Assembly (NCBI RefSeq): GCF_024763615.1
Contig: NC_077224.1
Span: forward strand, 87,430,712-87,494,711
Direction: 5' to 3'
Source: Phlebotomus papatasi
Lineage: Eukaryota; Arthropoda; Insecta; Diptera; Psychodidae
Length of the DNA stretch: 64,000 nt
In this document: positions 1 through 12,988 of the stretch, one piece after another
Numbering within the stretch: the first letter of the stretch is position 1
Layout: the number at the start of each line of letters is the position of its first letter
Notes under the pieces: generated by a model
The model's input: the letters and a program-made list of their open reading frames with translations, nothing else
Databases searched by the model: none
What the model was told of the DNA's origin: nothing
Position numbers and translations under genes: made by a program

Positions 1-233
1 TCCCTAACCTGTTTCAGACTGAGTATTATAACACCCTGGTGTCATGTATGGTGGATTCGCTGTATCATGGGAAGCCCTTAGATTGTGGATACTGAGCCTA
101 CGAATCCCAAAAAGAGGGCCACTATTCTTGTTGATAGTAAGTGTTAGTAGTCCAGAAAGGGATACAAGGAGAAAGATTTCCCTTTTTTATTTTTACAATG
201 AAAAATGAAAAGTAGAAAACCTGAAAAATGAGA

Positions 234-345
234 AAAACACTGTTCTCATGTGCTTCTACGTTATCGACTTTTCTTTGACTTGGTTGCTGTCTTGTCTGTT
301 TTTTTCAGTTCTCATTGTGTTCAGTTCTCAACAAAAAGAAGTCGA
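234..345 (+). repeat. Partial copy of the 7.09-kb foldback
   Basis: CACTGTTCTCATGTGCTTCT and the following ATTATCGACTTTTC-like stretch match the left half of the palindrome at 7087-7246. The right half has diverged, leaving only GTTCTCAACAAAAAGAAGTC. Confidence 0.5.
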
Positions 346-3300
346 TCATACAGGGTCACATAAAACATTCAACTGAGCATTCTATCTCAATTGAACCCTT
401 CTATTACTATTTGTTTTGTATCTGAATCCAGTGCAAGCAACTATAAAAACGTCGCCTCTTTCATGAAATGCTGACACAAAAGAGATGTGGTTACGACGAC
501 AGTCGATTCAATCGACGATATGTCATTTGGTGGCACTTTGTACAAAGAACTGACAAAAAATTATCACCTACGAGAGTCAAATTCGTATTCTAGACCTACA
601 ATTACAGTTTGGACACTAATTGAAGCTTCGACTAGCAATTGACCTCCAAAAGGAAGTGAGGCAAAAGCGTACCGGACTAAAGCTCAGTGAGGGAGTTTTA
701 TTTCGAAATGGAGGTTTCGAACCAAAGTCCCCCATTCTCCCCCGTTGTGTTCTCTAATTGGAACTTTTGGAATCCGTGGTCCAAAAGTGGTCTAATGAAA
801 TCTAATCATTCTTACTCAATATTCCGCGATAGATAATGATAAGCCATAGTATATCACAGATTTCTATAATTTTTTTTTGATTTTTCAAAGAAGGGGGACC
901 CGGTATACCAAAAACAAAATTGTGAATTGTGAGGCGCTACATTTTGCCCTATGTTCAATATAGATGTTCAGTATAGATTGTGGTGCCCATTATTTAGGAT
1001 TGACAAGAGGATCTATTTAGAGACAAGAGTGCAACCAGGATGTTAGCAAGAGGGAAGCCAAATTCGATAACTATTCCCAAAAGAAATCGTTTTTTTTTCG
1101 AAAGCAAAGAACAAAAGTTTCCTAAAAAATTTGTAAAAATAAGCTTTATTATTATTACTTTGAGATTAATTAAAAACCAATAAAAGGAAAAGGGAATCCA
1201 TATGATCCGTTTTTGAGGAATTTACTGTGTCGATTTAAACGATTTTGTCGGATTTAGACAAAGGGTACAAAAGCTTTTCTATTAGCTTTCCGTTCCAGGA
1301 AATTGCATTTTAAGTTTGAGGATCCCAAAACGATGTTCTTCGAGATTAAAAAAAGCTTTTAAACTTTATATGCTTGAAAAGCAGAATCATTCTTGTTTTA
1401 ATCCGATTTTGATGATTTTAAGTGGTTCAGATAGCACGTAGTCAGATTTAATTGATTTCCAAAAATAAATATTGGCTTTTATGTAAGGAAAAGGGATTAC
1501 AAGCGCCTTCCGCTTTTTTTTTAATTTTTTTCTTAAGAAGATTTTGACAAGCTTTCTACTTAAAGTTCACAATAAATTAATTTTCAAGTCATTTTTGATT
1601 ATATCATTATCATTCTATCTTATTATCATATTATCTTCATTGTCTTATTTTCAAACGAAAACACTCCACAAATCGAGTGGAAATTCTGATAAAAAAAATT
1701 TATGTTTAAAATCAAGCATTTATTTAAGGCTTTTCTTTGAAGAAAATGGCTGGAAATTTTAATCAAAAATGGACTGATATTTCTGTTTTTAGAGTTTCAC
1801 AAACTTTCTTCCAAAAATTGAATTCTAACCCTATTTTGATTATTTTGAGGCCAAATGTGGAAAACTTTCTAGCTAGATATTTCCTAAACCTGTTCCATAA
1901 CGACATTGTAGCTCTTCCTATTGTTCAAAAATTATCTTGATCGCATTTAGCAACATCTGAAATTCGATAAAGTCGAAGAAGTCGAAGATATCGGGTATAA
2001 ACAGAATCACAGAATGGAATAATTGAGAATTACAGAATACCGGATTGCATAATTAAAGGAATCACACATTTAGAATCATTAGAATTACATTGGAACCCAA
2101 TGGAATAAACGGAATATGGTCACAAATTTTCGATCTTGAGTAACTCCTTGGTTTGCGTACTTTATCAACAAACGGAATGTATTTATCGTATTATATAAGA
2201 GGTGTAATCGGAACACACAACGGTGTTTTAGATATTAAAGGCCTATCCTATAATATTAAAGGCTTAAATGAAGTTCATTCTAAATCGCCTAAGACTCAAT
2301 GAGAGCTAAATCCATGTTTAGGTGTTCAGAGATCTCTGTTGGATTCCCTGGGTCACCATTAGAAAACACTCAGAAACAGAAATCATTAATGAACATGGAG
2401 AAAAGAAACAGACCTAATCAGGTAGGACTTAATCAAAGACACGGCGCAGATTAAGAAGAATTAATACTTTTCTTATTTTTTTTTATATTGGAACTCTGTT
2501 ATCTCTAAACACGGGGTTGAAGTGTACAATATTTATTTGTTTGATGGAGTAAAATCTAAATAAACAGCGCACAATAACTTTTGTTTTGTAAACATGTTTT
2601 TCACATTTCAATGAAAGTGAGTGAGACCTAGATCTAGTCATCTCGCTCATTACCATGGGAAATTTTGAAAACACGTTTATAAACAAATGTTATTGTGCGA
2701 TTGTCATTACCAATTTTTTAATATTTATTAATTCATCGAGAGAATATCACTTGAAATATTTTAAAACTTGGAAAATACATAATAATAACGCTTTTGATAA
2801 AATAGGCCACGCCTTTTTGAAGATTCTGGAGAATAGCCACAAGCGTCCACTGCTGTCTTAGCATAACGTTTTTTTTTATCGCTACTAGAAGGAAAATTCC
2901 AATTTTTGTCGTTAAGGAAGAACGATAAATGCAAAGACTCTGGTAGAATGTCGATCGATATGCGTTATAGCGTTTCATATTTTAAACATAAATATCATAA
3001 AATCAACATAAACATAACACTAATGGGTTAAAATACCATCAGGCAGCAATATGAAGTGATTCCTTCGTCTGTACACTTCAGTGACTTTTCATTCAAGTGA
3101 TATATCCTCGAGCTGGAGACTGACTTTGTTCTCGCAAAATAATTAAAGGCATCTAATAATTAACTTTAATTGGCAATTTAGCGAACGGTGTGGCTGTTTG
3201 ATGCGAATTTTCAACTTTACAAAAAAAATCTCATTGAGATCTCAATTAATTTGGCATTTTATTGATTTGCAATCGTCCTAGAGAATAGCAATGTAACAGA

Positions 3301-3960
3301 GATTTCTTACTCAATAGGCATCACCAGTAAATTGTGTGACATTTTGACTTTAAGCTCCGGGATGCATGAGAAAGTCCACAGAGAGATGTTCCTTCCAAAA
3401 GCAACGTGTTACTGGAGTGAAAGTTTCATTTGCAGTGTCCTGCAGCCAGAGATGTCTGATACAATGAATAGTTTATTTATGTCGGATATTCAGGTCAGTG
3501 AATTTAAACTTGCAGAATTACGAGAGCAACTTATAATGATGTTTAACTTGGGTTTGCAAATCACCCAGCGAGACCATGGCTCTATATATTTTTAATCCTC
3601 AAGCTTAAACCTCTGCACATTGAAGGAGTATTTTCATGTCGTGTTTTCCTCCTCTTTTGTGAACTTACTGTTTACCTACTGGCTCTCATTAAACATTTAC
3701 CAACATTTTCAATGACACCATAATGACATCCCTTAGTTTTAGACCTCAATAGTGAGGTGTACTTCAGCAAATGAAGCTTCTTTATATTTCCTCAGGCAAT
3801 CCGTTGAGCCATCCCTTTAAAATCCTCTAATTTTGTGATAAACACTGAGGTCAGGTGAAAATGTAACCTTTTTATGGGACAAAAATAATTCGGATTTATT
3901 TCAATGCAACGAATTAGGAAATACTGATATGATTTTAAAGTTTCAACTCACTTCACGATT
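346..3960. other. Noncoding, no supported gene
   Basis: AT-rich sequence with scattered poly-T runs and only short open frames lacking domain signatures. At 2000-2120 there are loosely repeated GGAATAA/AGAATTACA units. An 87-codon frame at 3332-3595 starts with TTG and resembles nothing I know; I do not call it. Confidence 0.6.
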
Positions 3961-3978
3961 TTAAGATTCCCGCAAAAA

Positions 3979-4040
3979 AATGTTTCTCGCATGAATTATA
4001 CGTTTATATGTTAATGTTCCGTTTTCTGCTACTAAAGATG
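3979..4040 (+). repeat. Short dispersed repeat (TCTCGCATGAATTATACG)
   Basis: TTTCTCGCATGAATTATACG followed by TTTATATGTTAATG and GTTTTCTG is repeated, with changes, at 5677-5722 and 34560-34620. The extent and nature of the element are unclear. Confidence 0.45.
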
Positions 4041-4659
4041 TTCTATAACAGCTTTCAGGGCAGTTTTAAATAAATTCTGCTGCATCAATTTATTAACTGA
4101 ATTTCACAGAACAGAACCGTATGCATTTTTCAATTAAAATAGCCCATTCTTGCTCTGAGCGACTTAAATGGAAGTAATAGTCCTACAAATTGAAAAAAAA
4201 GGCTACAAAAAGTGATGGCAAAGTATCAGAGCTTTGCGGAATGCTCAAATTTACGAGATAGAGCTGCGAAAGTGAATTTTCTATTTGGATGTTTTTTGGA
4301 TGTAGAGGACGCACGGTACCATCAGATGTCTCAAGCTTCGGACAACTTAATTTTTTTCTACGTTCTTTATGTATTTGACCCACAGCTCTTTTCTCAAAAT
4401 ATAAGGTATTATACAAGCTATTGAAATACAGTAATGGGTTAAATTCAATTAAAACACATTGAAAAAAATGAATTGTTCGAAGCTTGAGTCATCTGAAGTT
4501 AGTTATACCGGTTTATTACCGATTAAATTCATTTCCAAACCGAAAAACAATTTTGAACTAGAAAATTGGCTAAGAAGTGTGCATTTTAGAATGATCTTGT
4601 CATTAGTAACATGCCTACGCACGAATAAAAAGCGATATTCTAGAAAAATAAATCAATAA

Positions 4660-5215
4660 TGATTGCATGACCGACCAATCGATTACCGATTCGGACTGAT
4701 ACGTCCAGATAATAAATGTCAAGATCTTTCCAAAAATTCAAAATTTACCCAAATCAATTGAAAAATTTAGCCCTGCAAAGTGATTGATCTTTGACCTTGA
4801 ATAATTCATGATGGCGTGTTTTCCGGTCACAGGAAATTGAAGGTATGTTTGGACGAAGTTTTAATCTGGACTACCTCCAGAACATATGTGAAAATAATTG
4901 AAATTTGAGAAAAACAGAAAGAAAGGTTATAGGAAGACGAAAAAAGACCGAGTTAATGTCCACGTAAGGGGGAGGGGTCATCAAAACCCGGAAGTCGATA
5001 TCTCTCCCCGTTTTGACTTATATCTCAGGAACAAACTTAAGGCCAAGTTGGAAAAAATCGAAAAAAATTATTCAAAAATCGGTAGTTAACCGATTCTTCA
5101 TCCATGAAGACCGGTGCTGCCGGGTCCGTATTTACAATGTCTTTCCATGAAATCCAAATTGAACTAAATCGGTTAGAAAATGGGCCCTCCAAAGTGATTG
5201 AGTTTTGACATTCAA
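4660..5215. repeat. Degenerate R1-family repeat
   Basis: CCAATCGATTACCGATTCGG and GACCTTGAATAATTCATG match segments of the dispersed R1 repeat, which is better preserved at 12989, 17530, 30900 and 63395. The copy is decayed and its borders are approximate. Confidence 0.35.
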
Positions 5216-5676
5216 TCATGCAAAATTTATCTCTATCTCTAAAAAAATATCCAAAAGAGAGAAATCTATAGTTCCGTTTTTAAAATAATTCAAAAAACAT
5301 GGTTTTGTAGTGGATAGGGAGCGGAGGTATGAAGGGAAAAACTTCTGGATCTGGAGATAATGTTTTTGTAGTCCTTGATGAAATCCGACCTCGTCAGATC
5401 GGGCCCAATTTTTGATTTGCACGTTTTGACACACATGAAAAGTATTAATAAAAAAAAAATTGTGACGTGATGGAGCAAAACCAAGGCCAGATTCTTAACC
5501 AGGGGACTTGACTCTATCGAACGTACCATGTGAGATCTTCGTTAGCAAAAGAAAGTTGTGAATTTGTTGCATAGTGTAATATTTTTACCGAAAACCATTA
5601 AGAAGTTGCGAGCCCCTGAAGGAAAGTGTGCTGAACTTTTTGACCAAAGCGCCTTACAATGAACACAAAAATTGTT

Positions 5677-5722
5677 GTTCTCATGAATTATACGCTTATA
5701 TGTAAATAATGCGTTTTCTGTC
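5677..5722 (+). repeat. Short dispersed repeat, second copy
   Basis: TTCTCATGAATTATACGCTT then ATATGTAAATAATGCGTTTT matches the repeats at 3979 and 34560. Confidence 0.45.
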
Positions 5723-5890
5723 ATTTAAGAGTGTTTTCAAAGTTTTATTGATTGTGTTTTAAGTGGCTTTTTCCATTTATTTCCTCATCAATAAATTTGA
5801 AACAGTATAATTACAACCGGTCAGAATTTAGTTTGAGAGAGATAACTCTCTTACCAAAGACAACTCTTTGGAAAAAGTTATTTTTCCTCG

Positions 5891-6223
5891 TACAGTGCTG
5901 TCTCGCTATATGCACAGTTTGGGTACTTTTTTTGACAGTTCTCTCTCTGAATATGCACAACTTTTTTTGAAATTCCCAACGGTTTTTTTCTTTCTTTTAA
6001 TAAATTATCATTTTTTTATTGTTCTAGATTTTCCCGTGTTATTTTAAATATAGTATGAGACAGAAAAAATAAAATTAAGAAAATTAAAAACAAGAAAAAT
6101 TAGTTACGAAGAAAATAATTTTCTTTAGTATACTTTGTCAAAATGTAAATAAATTGATTTTGAATGCAACCGACACAAAAGCTGTGCATATAGAGAGTGT
6201 GCATATAGAGAGACAGTACAGTA
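5891..6223. mobile_element. Palindromic MITE, TACAGT ends
   Basis: The left arm TACAGTGCTGTCTCGCTATA and the right arm, read inverted, TACTGTACTGTCTCTCTATA agree over about 26 bases. ATATGCACA repeats twice inside each arm. The TA at both borders plus a CAGT-like terminus is the pattern of pogo-type nonautonomous elements. Length is 333 bp, with no coding capacity. Confidence 0.75.
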
Positions 6224-7085
6224 ATTCTCATAGCATTTGCTTTGAACCAGTAAATTCCTTTCAAATTGATCCTGCTCTGCAGACTTTATCCCCATCTGGA
6301 GCTTATAAAAAAGTCTGAGAAGAAGTTTGAATAAAATCATGAGAGATTTTGCAAGCAATAATTCTTCCTCCTTGGACTGCGTTGTAAATTATTAGATGTA
6401 TTGTCTTCTTAAGAGCATTCTTTGGCGAACAATGCTATTTTTCCGGGGATAATGACTTTATAGAGTGACTAAGAGATCAGTTGAAAAAAAAACTTCTTCA
6501 GCTGTAGGCGGTTTCTTGGACTAACAGCGTTCTCTATTGTTCTTCTGAAAATCACCCCATATTTTTTAATTCAGCTTGGAATTCTGGGCAGAATGCATGA
6601 GAAATAATCATTTAAGATGAGACATCTTCAATCCGGGATAATGTTGATAAGGCAGAGATGGAAAGATGCCTCGAGGGAGTGACACTTGTAGCGATTTATT
6701 GCTTAATTTGTTCCTCCCAAAATTCAGCAGAAAAGTCATGTAAACGAGTTAGAACATTAAAAAGTAATTTTGACTGTAGAGATACTCGATGACTTTTGGG
6801 GACGAGGTTAAAAGGCAGCACTTATTTGTTGATTAAACAATTTTCTTGGCACTTTATGAGGTACTTGAACATCCAATCTAAGTTTGTTCTTCCGAGTGCA
6901 ATATTGTCAAAACAAATTATAATTCGTTAGTTTTCGAAATTTTTGATTAAATAAATGATTTAGTTAATGCGTAAGTCAAAAGATTATCTAATTAATAAAG
7001 CATCAAGGCATAGTTCGCTAAACGAAAATATTAAAGTAGGTTATGGTGCTATTCCAATGAAAAATGAACATGTTTTTTTAGCACA
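6224..7085. other. Noncoding, no supported gene
   Basis: AT-rich sequence with no motif, repeat copy or convincing frame visible. A 93-codon frame runs from 6967 into the next foldback and is not called. Confidence 0.55.
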
Positions 7086-7086
7086 A

Positions 7087-7246
7087 TACTGTTCTCAAAG
7101 TGCTTCTGCATTATCGACTTTTCGTTGTATTGATCCCTGTCTCGACTGTTTTAGCCAGTCCTCTCCGTGTGCTGAAACCACCAAACACTTGAGACAAGAA
7201 CCAAGATCAAGAGAAATCGGTAATGCAGAAGCTCTTGAGAACAGTT
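7087..7246. mobile_element. Small foldback element
   Basis: Left arm ACTGTTCTCAAAGTGCTTCT and inverted right arm ACTGTTCTCAAGAGCTTCTG both continue into GCATTA(T/C)CGA. The arms are about 45 bp and the total is about 160 bp. A partial relative lies at 234-345. Confidence 0.65.
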
Positions 7247-7440
7247 AAAGGCTACAAACTGTTCATTTTTTTTATTGGAATAAAACCATTATTTAATCTT
7301 TTGTATTTTCTAGGTTCGTAAATTTTAAGTTCGATTTTTCTAGAAAAATATCAAAATTATTTTTTTTAAATTTTGGGAGTTTAATACAAATTATTGAAAA
7401 TATTTTAGATTATTTAAGAAAAAATATCCGAAAAGGATTT

Positions 7441-7490
7441 TGCAATTTTCTAGCGACGGTTTATCTTGAAGTCGGCGGCAGACGTACATC
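7441..7490 (+). repeat. CGGCGGCAGACG motif repeat, copy a
   Basis: GAAGTCGGCGGCAGACGTAC is a GC-rich block in AT-rich DNA. Related blocks lie at 25101, 48038 and 50841. Confidence 0.45.
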
Positions 7491-7662
7491 GACAAAATTA
7501 AATTACTGCTTTAAATGTTAATTTTAGGTAAACACGGAAATAAATTGGAGTTTCTAATGGCAAAAACAGCCCGGTACATCAAAAATAAATAAATAAATAT
7601 TTTAATAGAAGGTTATACGTTCCTTTTAAGTTCTGGGTAAATTTTGTAATGTTCAGAACGTA

Positions 7663-8192
7663 TTAACCCTTTAACGACGAGACACTTTTTACGGACCGAA
7701 AATCAACAATAAAAATTTAACCGATAAATAAAATCAATGAAACGTCTTACATCTGACTTTGGAAAATCCATAAGATTCAAATATGATGCATTTTTTACCT
7801 CTATGAGCAATAGGGACAAAAATAGCCAAAAAATTAAGCAATTTTTCTGACAATACCTATGAATAATAATTTTCAGTTTAATGAAAAATATTATTTATAA
7901 ATTTTGTAGTTTTTTTTCAAAAACGAATTTGCTTGAAAGAAAATTGGAAGTATGATAAAAAATTGAAATCATTTTTCAATATGAGAATTTAAAAATTCGT
8001 CATTTTTAAGGTTAAATATTTACTATATAGCAAATAGTTGGAGACTTGCAAATTGCAAAAAAATATCCTAGATTCCTTCAATCTTCTATTTTTCAATTAC
8101 GTACAAACATAAGAAAAAAATAATTTTAAGTAGTCAGGAAAAATTATTTTCTCAATGGGACACCGGTGTTCCAATCGTCCTTAAAGGGTTAA
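7663..8192. mobile_element. MITE with TTAACCCTTTAACGACGA ends
   Basis: The left end TTAACCCTTTAACGACGA and the inverted right end TTAACCCTTTAAGGACGA bound a 530-bp AT-rich interior. TTAA at both borders suggests a TTAA target site, as in piggyBac-like elements. No transposase is present. A partial copy of the left half lies at 10061. Confidence 0.7.
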
Positions 8193-9229
8193 ACTTCGAA
8201 ATATTCGCATTTAACGGATAGTATTCAAACAAATTTAATTATTTTCGAAGGATATCTGGTTTGTTACAGGAAGTTTTTCTTGAGAATTAATTTTTTATAC
8301 AAAAAAGCACAATACGCGAATAGGTTTTCCTAAAAAAAAACTTTAGAAAAATAGCTTCGACTCACAACAAATAGAGAATAAGTGAATCCCTTAATAGTCA
8401 AGTACTCTAATTTTATTTTGAGCTATGTTAAAGGGTTAAATTTATCAGAGTGCTCACTAACGACCTTTTCTTCTTCGGGAATTTTATTACCAGAACCGCA
8501 TAGTGTTTGGTTTAACAAGTCCATTGATGTGCCACCAGCACTCAACATCAATTAACATCTTGTACAACCCTCCAATTTTGGAGGAAAAGTGCGCCCAAGT
8601 TGAGTGGTGACTGGGTGGAAAATCATATAAAAGCTCCAGCCACACAATGACCTCTTGAACTTCCTTCTGCTGGGAAAATTGATGGGTTCTCCGTGGAAAA
8701 ACCCACACAATCCCGAAGACAGTCGGAGCCGAACTGTTCCTTCTGGGCCATTCGTTGCCTCTTCCCTTCATTGGGATGCTGCCACTTTCCAGCCACCCAA
8801 TTTTTGGTGGAAATTTCTCACAGCATGGGGAAAATCTGGGAAATGCTGTGGGGAAGTATCCAAGAGACACAATCCAAGCCAGAGAGATTTGTAGGAGAGA
8901 AATGAGAGCTTTAGGCATAACCTGATTAAGCGAAAGGCATCAGGATCATTGAATTGGCGGCTTCGATTCGTCGAACCAGACTTTTCATGTTTTATCCCGC
9001 TTTTCCCTCGGCGCGTTTCATCTCCAAAAAATTGAATTTCCACTCCTTTTTGCAGCCCACAGAGGCACAGAGAGAATGATGAGCACAAAAGATGGAATTT
9101 GTCGATCTGTTTGGGAGGAAAATCGATAAACCCGGACTTGAAAGTCACAACATTCAGATTTTCTTCTTCTTTTTCTATTGCTCCAATTTAAAGAGACAGA
9201 AATATAAAATCCATTGATTTTTTTAATTA
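8193..9229. other. Noncoding, mixed composition
   Basis: The stretch 8480-9130 is less AT-rich and has overlapping open frames on both strands (up to 143 codons at 8918-8487, minus). None shows a domain, signal peptide or clear splice context. It reads as unique noncoding DNA. Confidence 0.5.
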
Positions 9230-9487
9230 TACACTGAGAGAAATCCGAAAAAGTTAAAATAACATTCCGGAAATGTTAATTTTACCCTGTAGTATTGATC
9301 CAAAATCGGTGTAAATATTACCCTTTTTAGGTGTATTGGGGGTTAAAGTTAACCTTTTTCGTGTTAATTTTACCCTTTAAAAAGGTGTAAGATTATCATT
9401 AAAAAATGTTGTTATATTTTTACACCTAAAAAGTGTTAAAGTTATGAGGAAAAAAAGTTAATAGCACCCCCGTTTTTTCTCTCAGTA
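9230..9487 (+). mobile_element. TACACTGAGA-family MITE, copy A
   Basis: The element runs from TACACTGAGAGAAATCCG to CTCTCAGTA with TA at both borders. The interior holds TTTACACCTAAAAAGTGTTA and GATCCAAAATCGGTGTAAAT, shared with five other copies in this window. Length is about 255 bp, noncoding. A second end-like TTTCTCAGTGTA occurs at 9520-9532. Confidence 0.8.
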
Positions 9488-9530
9488 TATTAAACAAATG
9501 CCATGTGTACCCTCTTTTTTTTCTCAGTGT

Positions 9531-9760
9531 ATAAGGTAAAGTACCCTCGAGTCGACCGGTTCCTCGACTCGACCGGTGTTCAATATTTGAATGTTTGATG
9601 GTGAATTTTTATAAAATTGTCACTGATTCGTATTTATTTATGGAATAATTGACCTCTTAATGTTAGATAATACGCCAAATATTAGTGCAAATACTAACAA
9701 ATTGAATAACTCTACCGGTCGAATTGAGGAACCGGTCGACTTGAGGGCACTTTACCTTAT
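9531..9760. mobile_element. Palindromic MITE, TAAGGTAAAGTACCC ends
   Basis: Two 47-bp arms (9531-9577 and 9714-9760) match inverted with about four differences: ATAAGGTAAAGTACCCTCGA against ATAAGGTAAAGTGCCCTCAA. The arms are rich in CGACCGGT. Length is 230 bp, noncoding. It belongs to the TAGGGKAAAGTG-terminus group. Confidence 0.85.
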
Positions 9761-10060
9761 ATTGCAACTCGAGAAGAATTACGTCGCAGTATCTGTCTAT
9801 TTTCCGTTTGCTGTCAGGTAGAGGCCAAACGGTCAGAGATATCGGCTTTTAGTCTTGATAATATCTACATAAATCGATATTCTTCTAAACGTTATGCAGA
9901 ATGATCGTTACTTTGACTTGATGACTAAATAAATAGCGCTATCTAGAGAGAGAAGAACATGTTGGGGTATGCTTGGTAAGGCTTGAGACAAAGGTCTGTT
10001 CTAGGTTATTGAGAGGACTAAAGGTGCATCCCGAGGTATCTCTAAGGAAGTTTATGTTTT

Positions 10061-10230
10061 CCTTTAACGACGAGACACTTTTTACGGACTGAAAAAATCA
10101 ACAATAAAACTTAAACTGAGAAACACAATGAATGATAAGTCTTACATCTAACCTTGGAAAGTCCAACAGAGTCTGATTCTGTGTATTTTGTGCTTCTATG
10201 GACGATAGGGACAAAAATAGCCCAAAAATT
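10061..10230 (+). repeat. Truncated copy of the TTAACCC MITE
   Basis: CTTTAACGACGAGACACTTT and the following 150 bases, including GGGACAAAAATAGCC, repeat 7672-7835. The right end is missing. Confidence 0.65.
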
Positions 10231-10539
10231 GCTCAAGTGTCAAAATGTGACGGTCTTCACATTGTTGTGAGGAAAAAACAGAACAACGACGCTCACTGTT
10301 CTTGCTTGAGTTCACTGAGTAACTCTTTTTCCAGATTTTTAGTGTGATATTTGATAAATTTTCCCCATATTGTTCGAACATTTAGTACAAAAATTCGAAA
10401 TTGAATTTGAATTTTTCGAACTTCAGCGACTTTTTGTGCAAATAGACTTCCATTTACCTTTTATCCAAGACACTATTGCAGAATCAAAATCTACTTCTGT
10501 TTGGGCTCACTATGTCCCTACATAAATATTTTTTCTTAT

Positions 10540-10765
10540 AATCAAAGTGATACGTTAATACACCGAAAGACTAATTTTAATTTTAAAAAGATCAATAAAA
10601 TCATATAATATTTTATTAGTTCAATAATAAAACAAAAGTTGACTCTATCGTAGTCAATATGTATCCAAGTTGACACTATCGGAGTCCGTAGAGTAAAAAT
10701 ATAGCTCTTGACTCTAATGAAGATTGACTCTATCAAGGGTTGACTCTATCGAGGTTCCACTGTAT
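10540..10765. mobile_element. Decayed pogo/Tigger-like terminal region
   Basis: It ends in GTTGACTCTATCGAGGTTCC followed by ACTGTA. Read inverted this is TACAGTGGAACCTCGATAGA, a typical Tigger/pogo-type terminus with CAGT after the TA. TTGACTCTATCG occurs three times inside. I could not find the opposite end. Confidence 0.5.
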
Positions 10766-12667
10766 AACTTTAATTTATTATTTTAGACAATATAAATTTT
10801 AATTCAGTATTTTAGAGCTCATATCTTCTAGATATTAACTTAAGGGACAATATGCCATGATTTTAAATATTTTGTCAGTACTCCCATGTCCTATCTTGTT
10901 ATCTTGAATTCTTAGAATTTTATTAAACCCTACTGCTTCAACTATAAGTAAGAATAGTATTATATATAATCAACTTTCTTTTCAACTTCGTACCGAAGAA
11001 GCTTAAATGGCATGAGATATCTGCACCCGGTTTTCGGTGACCCCCAATAAAAAATAATTTCAATAAATGAATGCATATTCTTTGGAATAATCCATGGGAA
11101 TAATTTACATACAGTAATGTCTTCCATTTTCTTGTTATAATAGTTTTCAAGAAGTTTAATCTTCTAAAAAGTGTACCAAATCAATGCAAAATAATTTTGG
11201 ATTCATATGAAAGTCCCTGAAATTCTGAAGCGGGTTACCCCGGTCCATCTGATAAATTGGTAATGAATCGGTAGATGCGGTTTTATTGTTGAAATTTCAA
11301 ATAACATCACATTTTGCAATGGTTTTCAAATCACCTATCAATTGATTTAAATCGGTTAAATTAAAGGAAAATTTAAAGGGATTATTAAATTGGAAGTTTT
11401 TTTCTAAAAGTCGAATAATTTTTAATTCGTGCAGTCTGCGAATTTCCTTAGCCACTGTGATTCCTTTGTGTAAGGGTTGGCGTGTAAAAGGGTTTGGGAA
11501 ATTGAGAAAAATGGAATTAGGATTTTCTCACCACTTTTAAACTCTCAAGTGGGACGCAGAAGAATAAGCAATCTCACCTATTTGCTATTGAGAACATAAT
11601 TTCATTTGTGTTGTCAGTACGACGAAATGGAAAAAAAAATTCGATAGAGATTGTAAATATTCGCTGGGTGAGAGAAGAGATATCCTTAGCTGCGGAGATA
11701 TCCTTCTTTATTTCATGTCCTCGGCAGCTTTCATCTTGTTCGTCAAAAGGGTGTGAAAAGAAATTGGAGCAAAAAATAAATAGAGTCACTGGGTGTGTTG
11801 GAATAAGAATAGAAATTGTGGATAAAAGGTGTTTTATATCTCTGGGAAACTTTGCACAAGAAGATGAAAAGAATGATGCTTTGGCTATGAGACTGGGATT
11901 TTTTCACACCTGCCATTTCCGAACTAAGAAAGAATTTTCCCACAGTGACTGTATCTGTGGAAAGTAAGTGGAAAGCAGGAAATTATCTTCCCACAGCGAT
12001 TGCCATCGTCAAGGTAATACTTTTCTAGCCAGAACGACATCAATTGCTGCAACAGTTCTCAGAATTTCATTCTTCTCTGAAAGTTAATAGGATTGGAAAA
12101 ATTTTTCTACTTACATCAATGTAGCTGTTGAAGGCTTTAGATACTCTTGATAGACAAATCATTGGCTTTGAAGAGCACAGGGTATGGGTACGATACGATT
12201 ATCTTATCATAAATTGTAAACCCAATCCTGCAAACGTTTTGTCAGCAAAAGAAAATTTAATTTTACGTAAAAGGGGTGTCCAAGTGTCCTAGGCTTTGCA
12301 AAGTGATCGAACTCGTGAGTTAGAAGCTATCTCAAAAGTACTTTCGCATCATTTAATTTTTATTAGCTGTCAACCGATTTAAAACGATTCAAAAACCATT
12401 CAAAAGATCCTCCACAAAAGTTTTAAGAGTAATATAATTGATTTTCGGGCGAAACTTACATAACCAGTTAATTAATGATTAACTTTTAAATATTTGAAAA
12501 ACGTCTAAGTCTAATGCTTGTTTTAGTAATTTTTAAATATTTTTGATATTTGTTACTACTCTACAAATAGAACCAAGGGTCGAAAGCTTTGGAGAAAAAC
12601 CCGATTCTTTTAATTTGAAAGAGGTTTGTTTTTCTGACGAAAACCGGATGAATTGAGAAGAGCTTAA
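10766..12667. other. Noncoding, with a decayed R1 copy
   Basis: The stretch 10985-11420 holds R1-like pieces (GGCATGAGATATCTGCACCC, GATTTAAATCGGTTAAATTA). The rest is unique AT-rich DNA. A 119-codon frame at 11608-11967 is lysine-rich and featureless and is not called. Confidence 0.5.
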
Positions 12668-12988
12668 AGTTTCCGTCGGACTCCAGAAGAAGGTGTACAA
12701 GTGTACACGTATCTAGGAAATCCTGGAATCAATTACGCGGACCTTCGAAAACTCACAAATACCTCACGCCAGTCCGTCCGGAGGGTGATTCTTCGATTCC
12801 TCGATAGTGAAACCATTGCCCAGAAATCTGAATGTGAAAAAAAACAGGATATTGGAGATCGAGATTTGCAGAAAAAGGTGATGATGCGCTACAAAGACAA
12901 TCCTTCGACATCTGTGAGGGATATGGCTAAAAACCTTAAAACTCATAAATCACTCAAAATATTTCCCAAAATATTGAATTTCGTATAA
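12668..12988 (+). pseudogene. Tc1/mariner-type transposase fragment (N-terminal HTH)
   Basis: An open frame of about 106 codons encodes two helix-turn-helix-like segments. The first is LRKLTNTSRQSVRRV and the second ends in NPSTSVRDMAKNLKTHKS. This is the paired-like DNA-binding arrangement of Tc1/mariner transposases, in which the second helix-turn-helix usually reads SxRDxAKKL. The frame stops just where the linker to the catalytic DDE/D domain should begin, and an inverted R1 repeat follows at once. So the fragment is 3'-truncated, probably by that insertion or by deletion, and no catalytic residues remain. It is assigned from the pattern, not from a search. Confidence 0.6.

Noticed and set aside
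8487..8918. 143-codon minus frame with overlapping plus frames
   Set aside because: No domain, no signal peptide, no splice context and comparable frames on the other strand; composition-driven.
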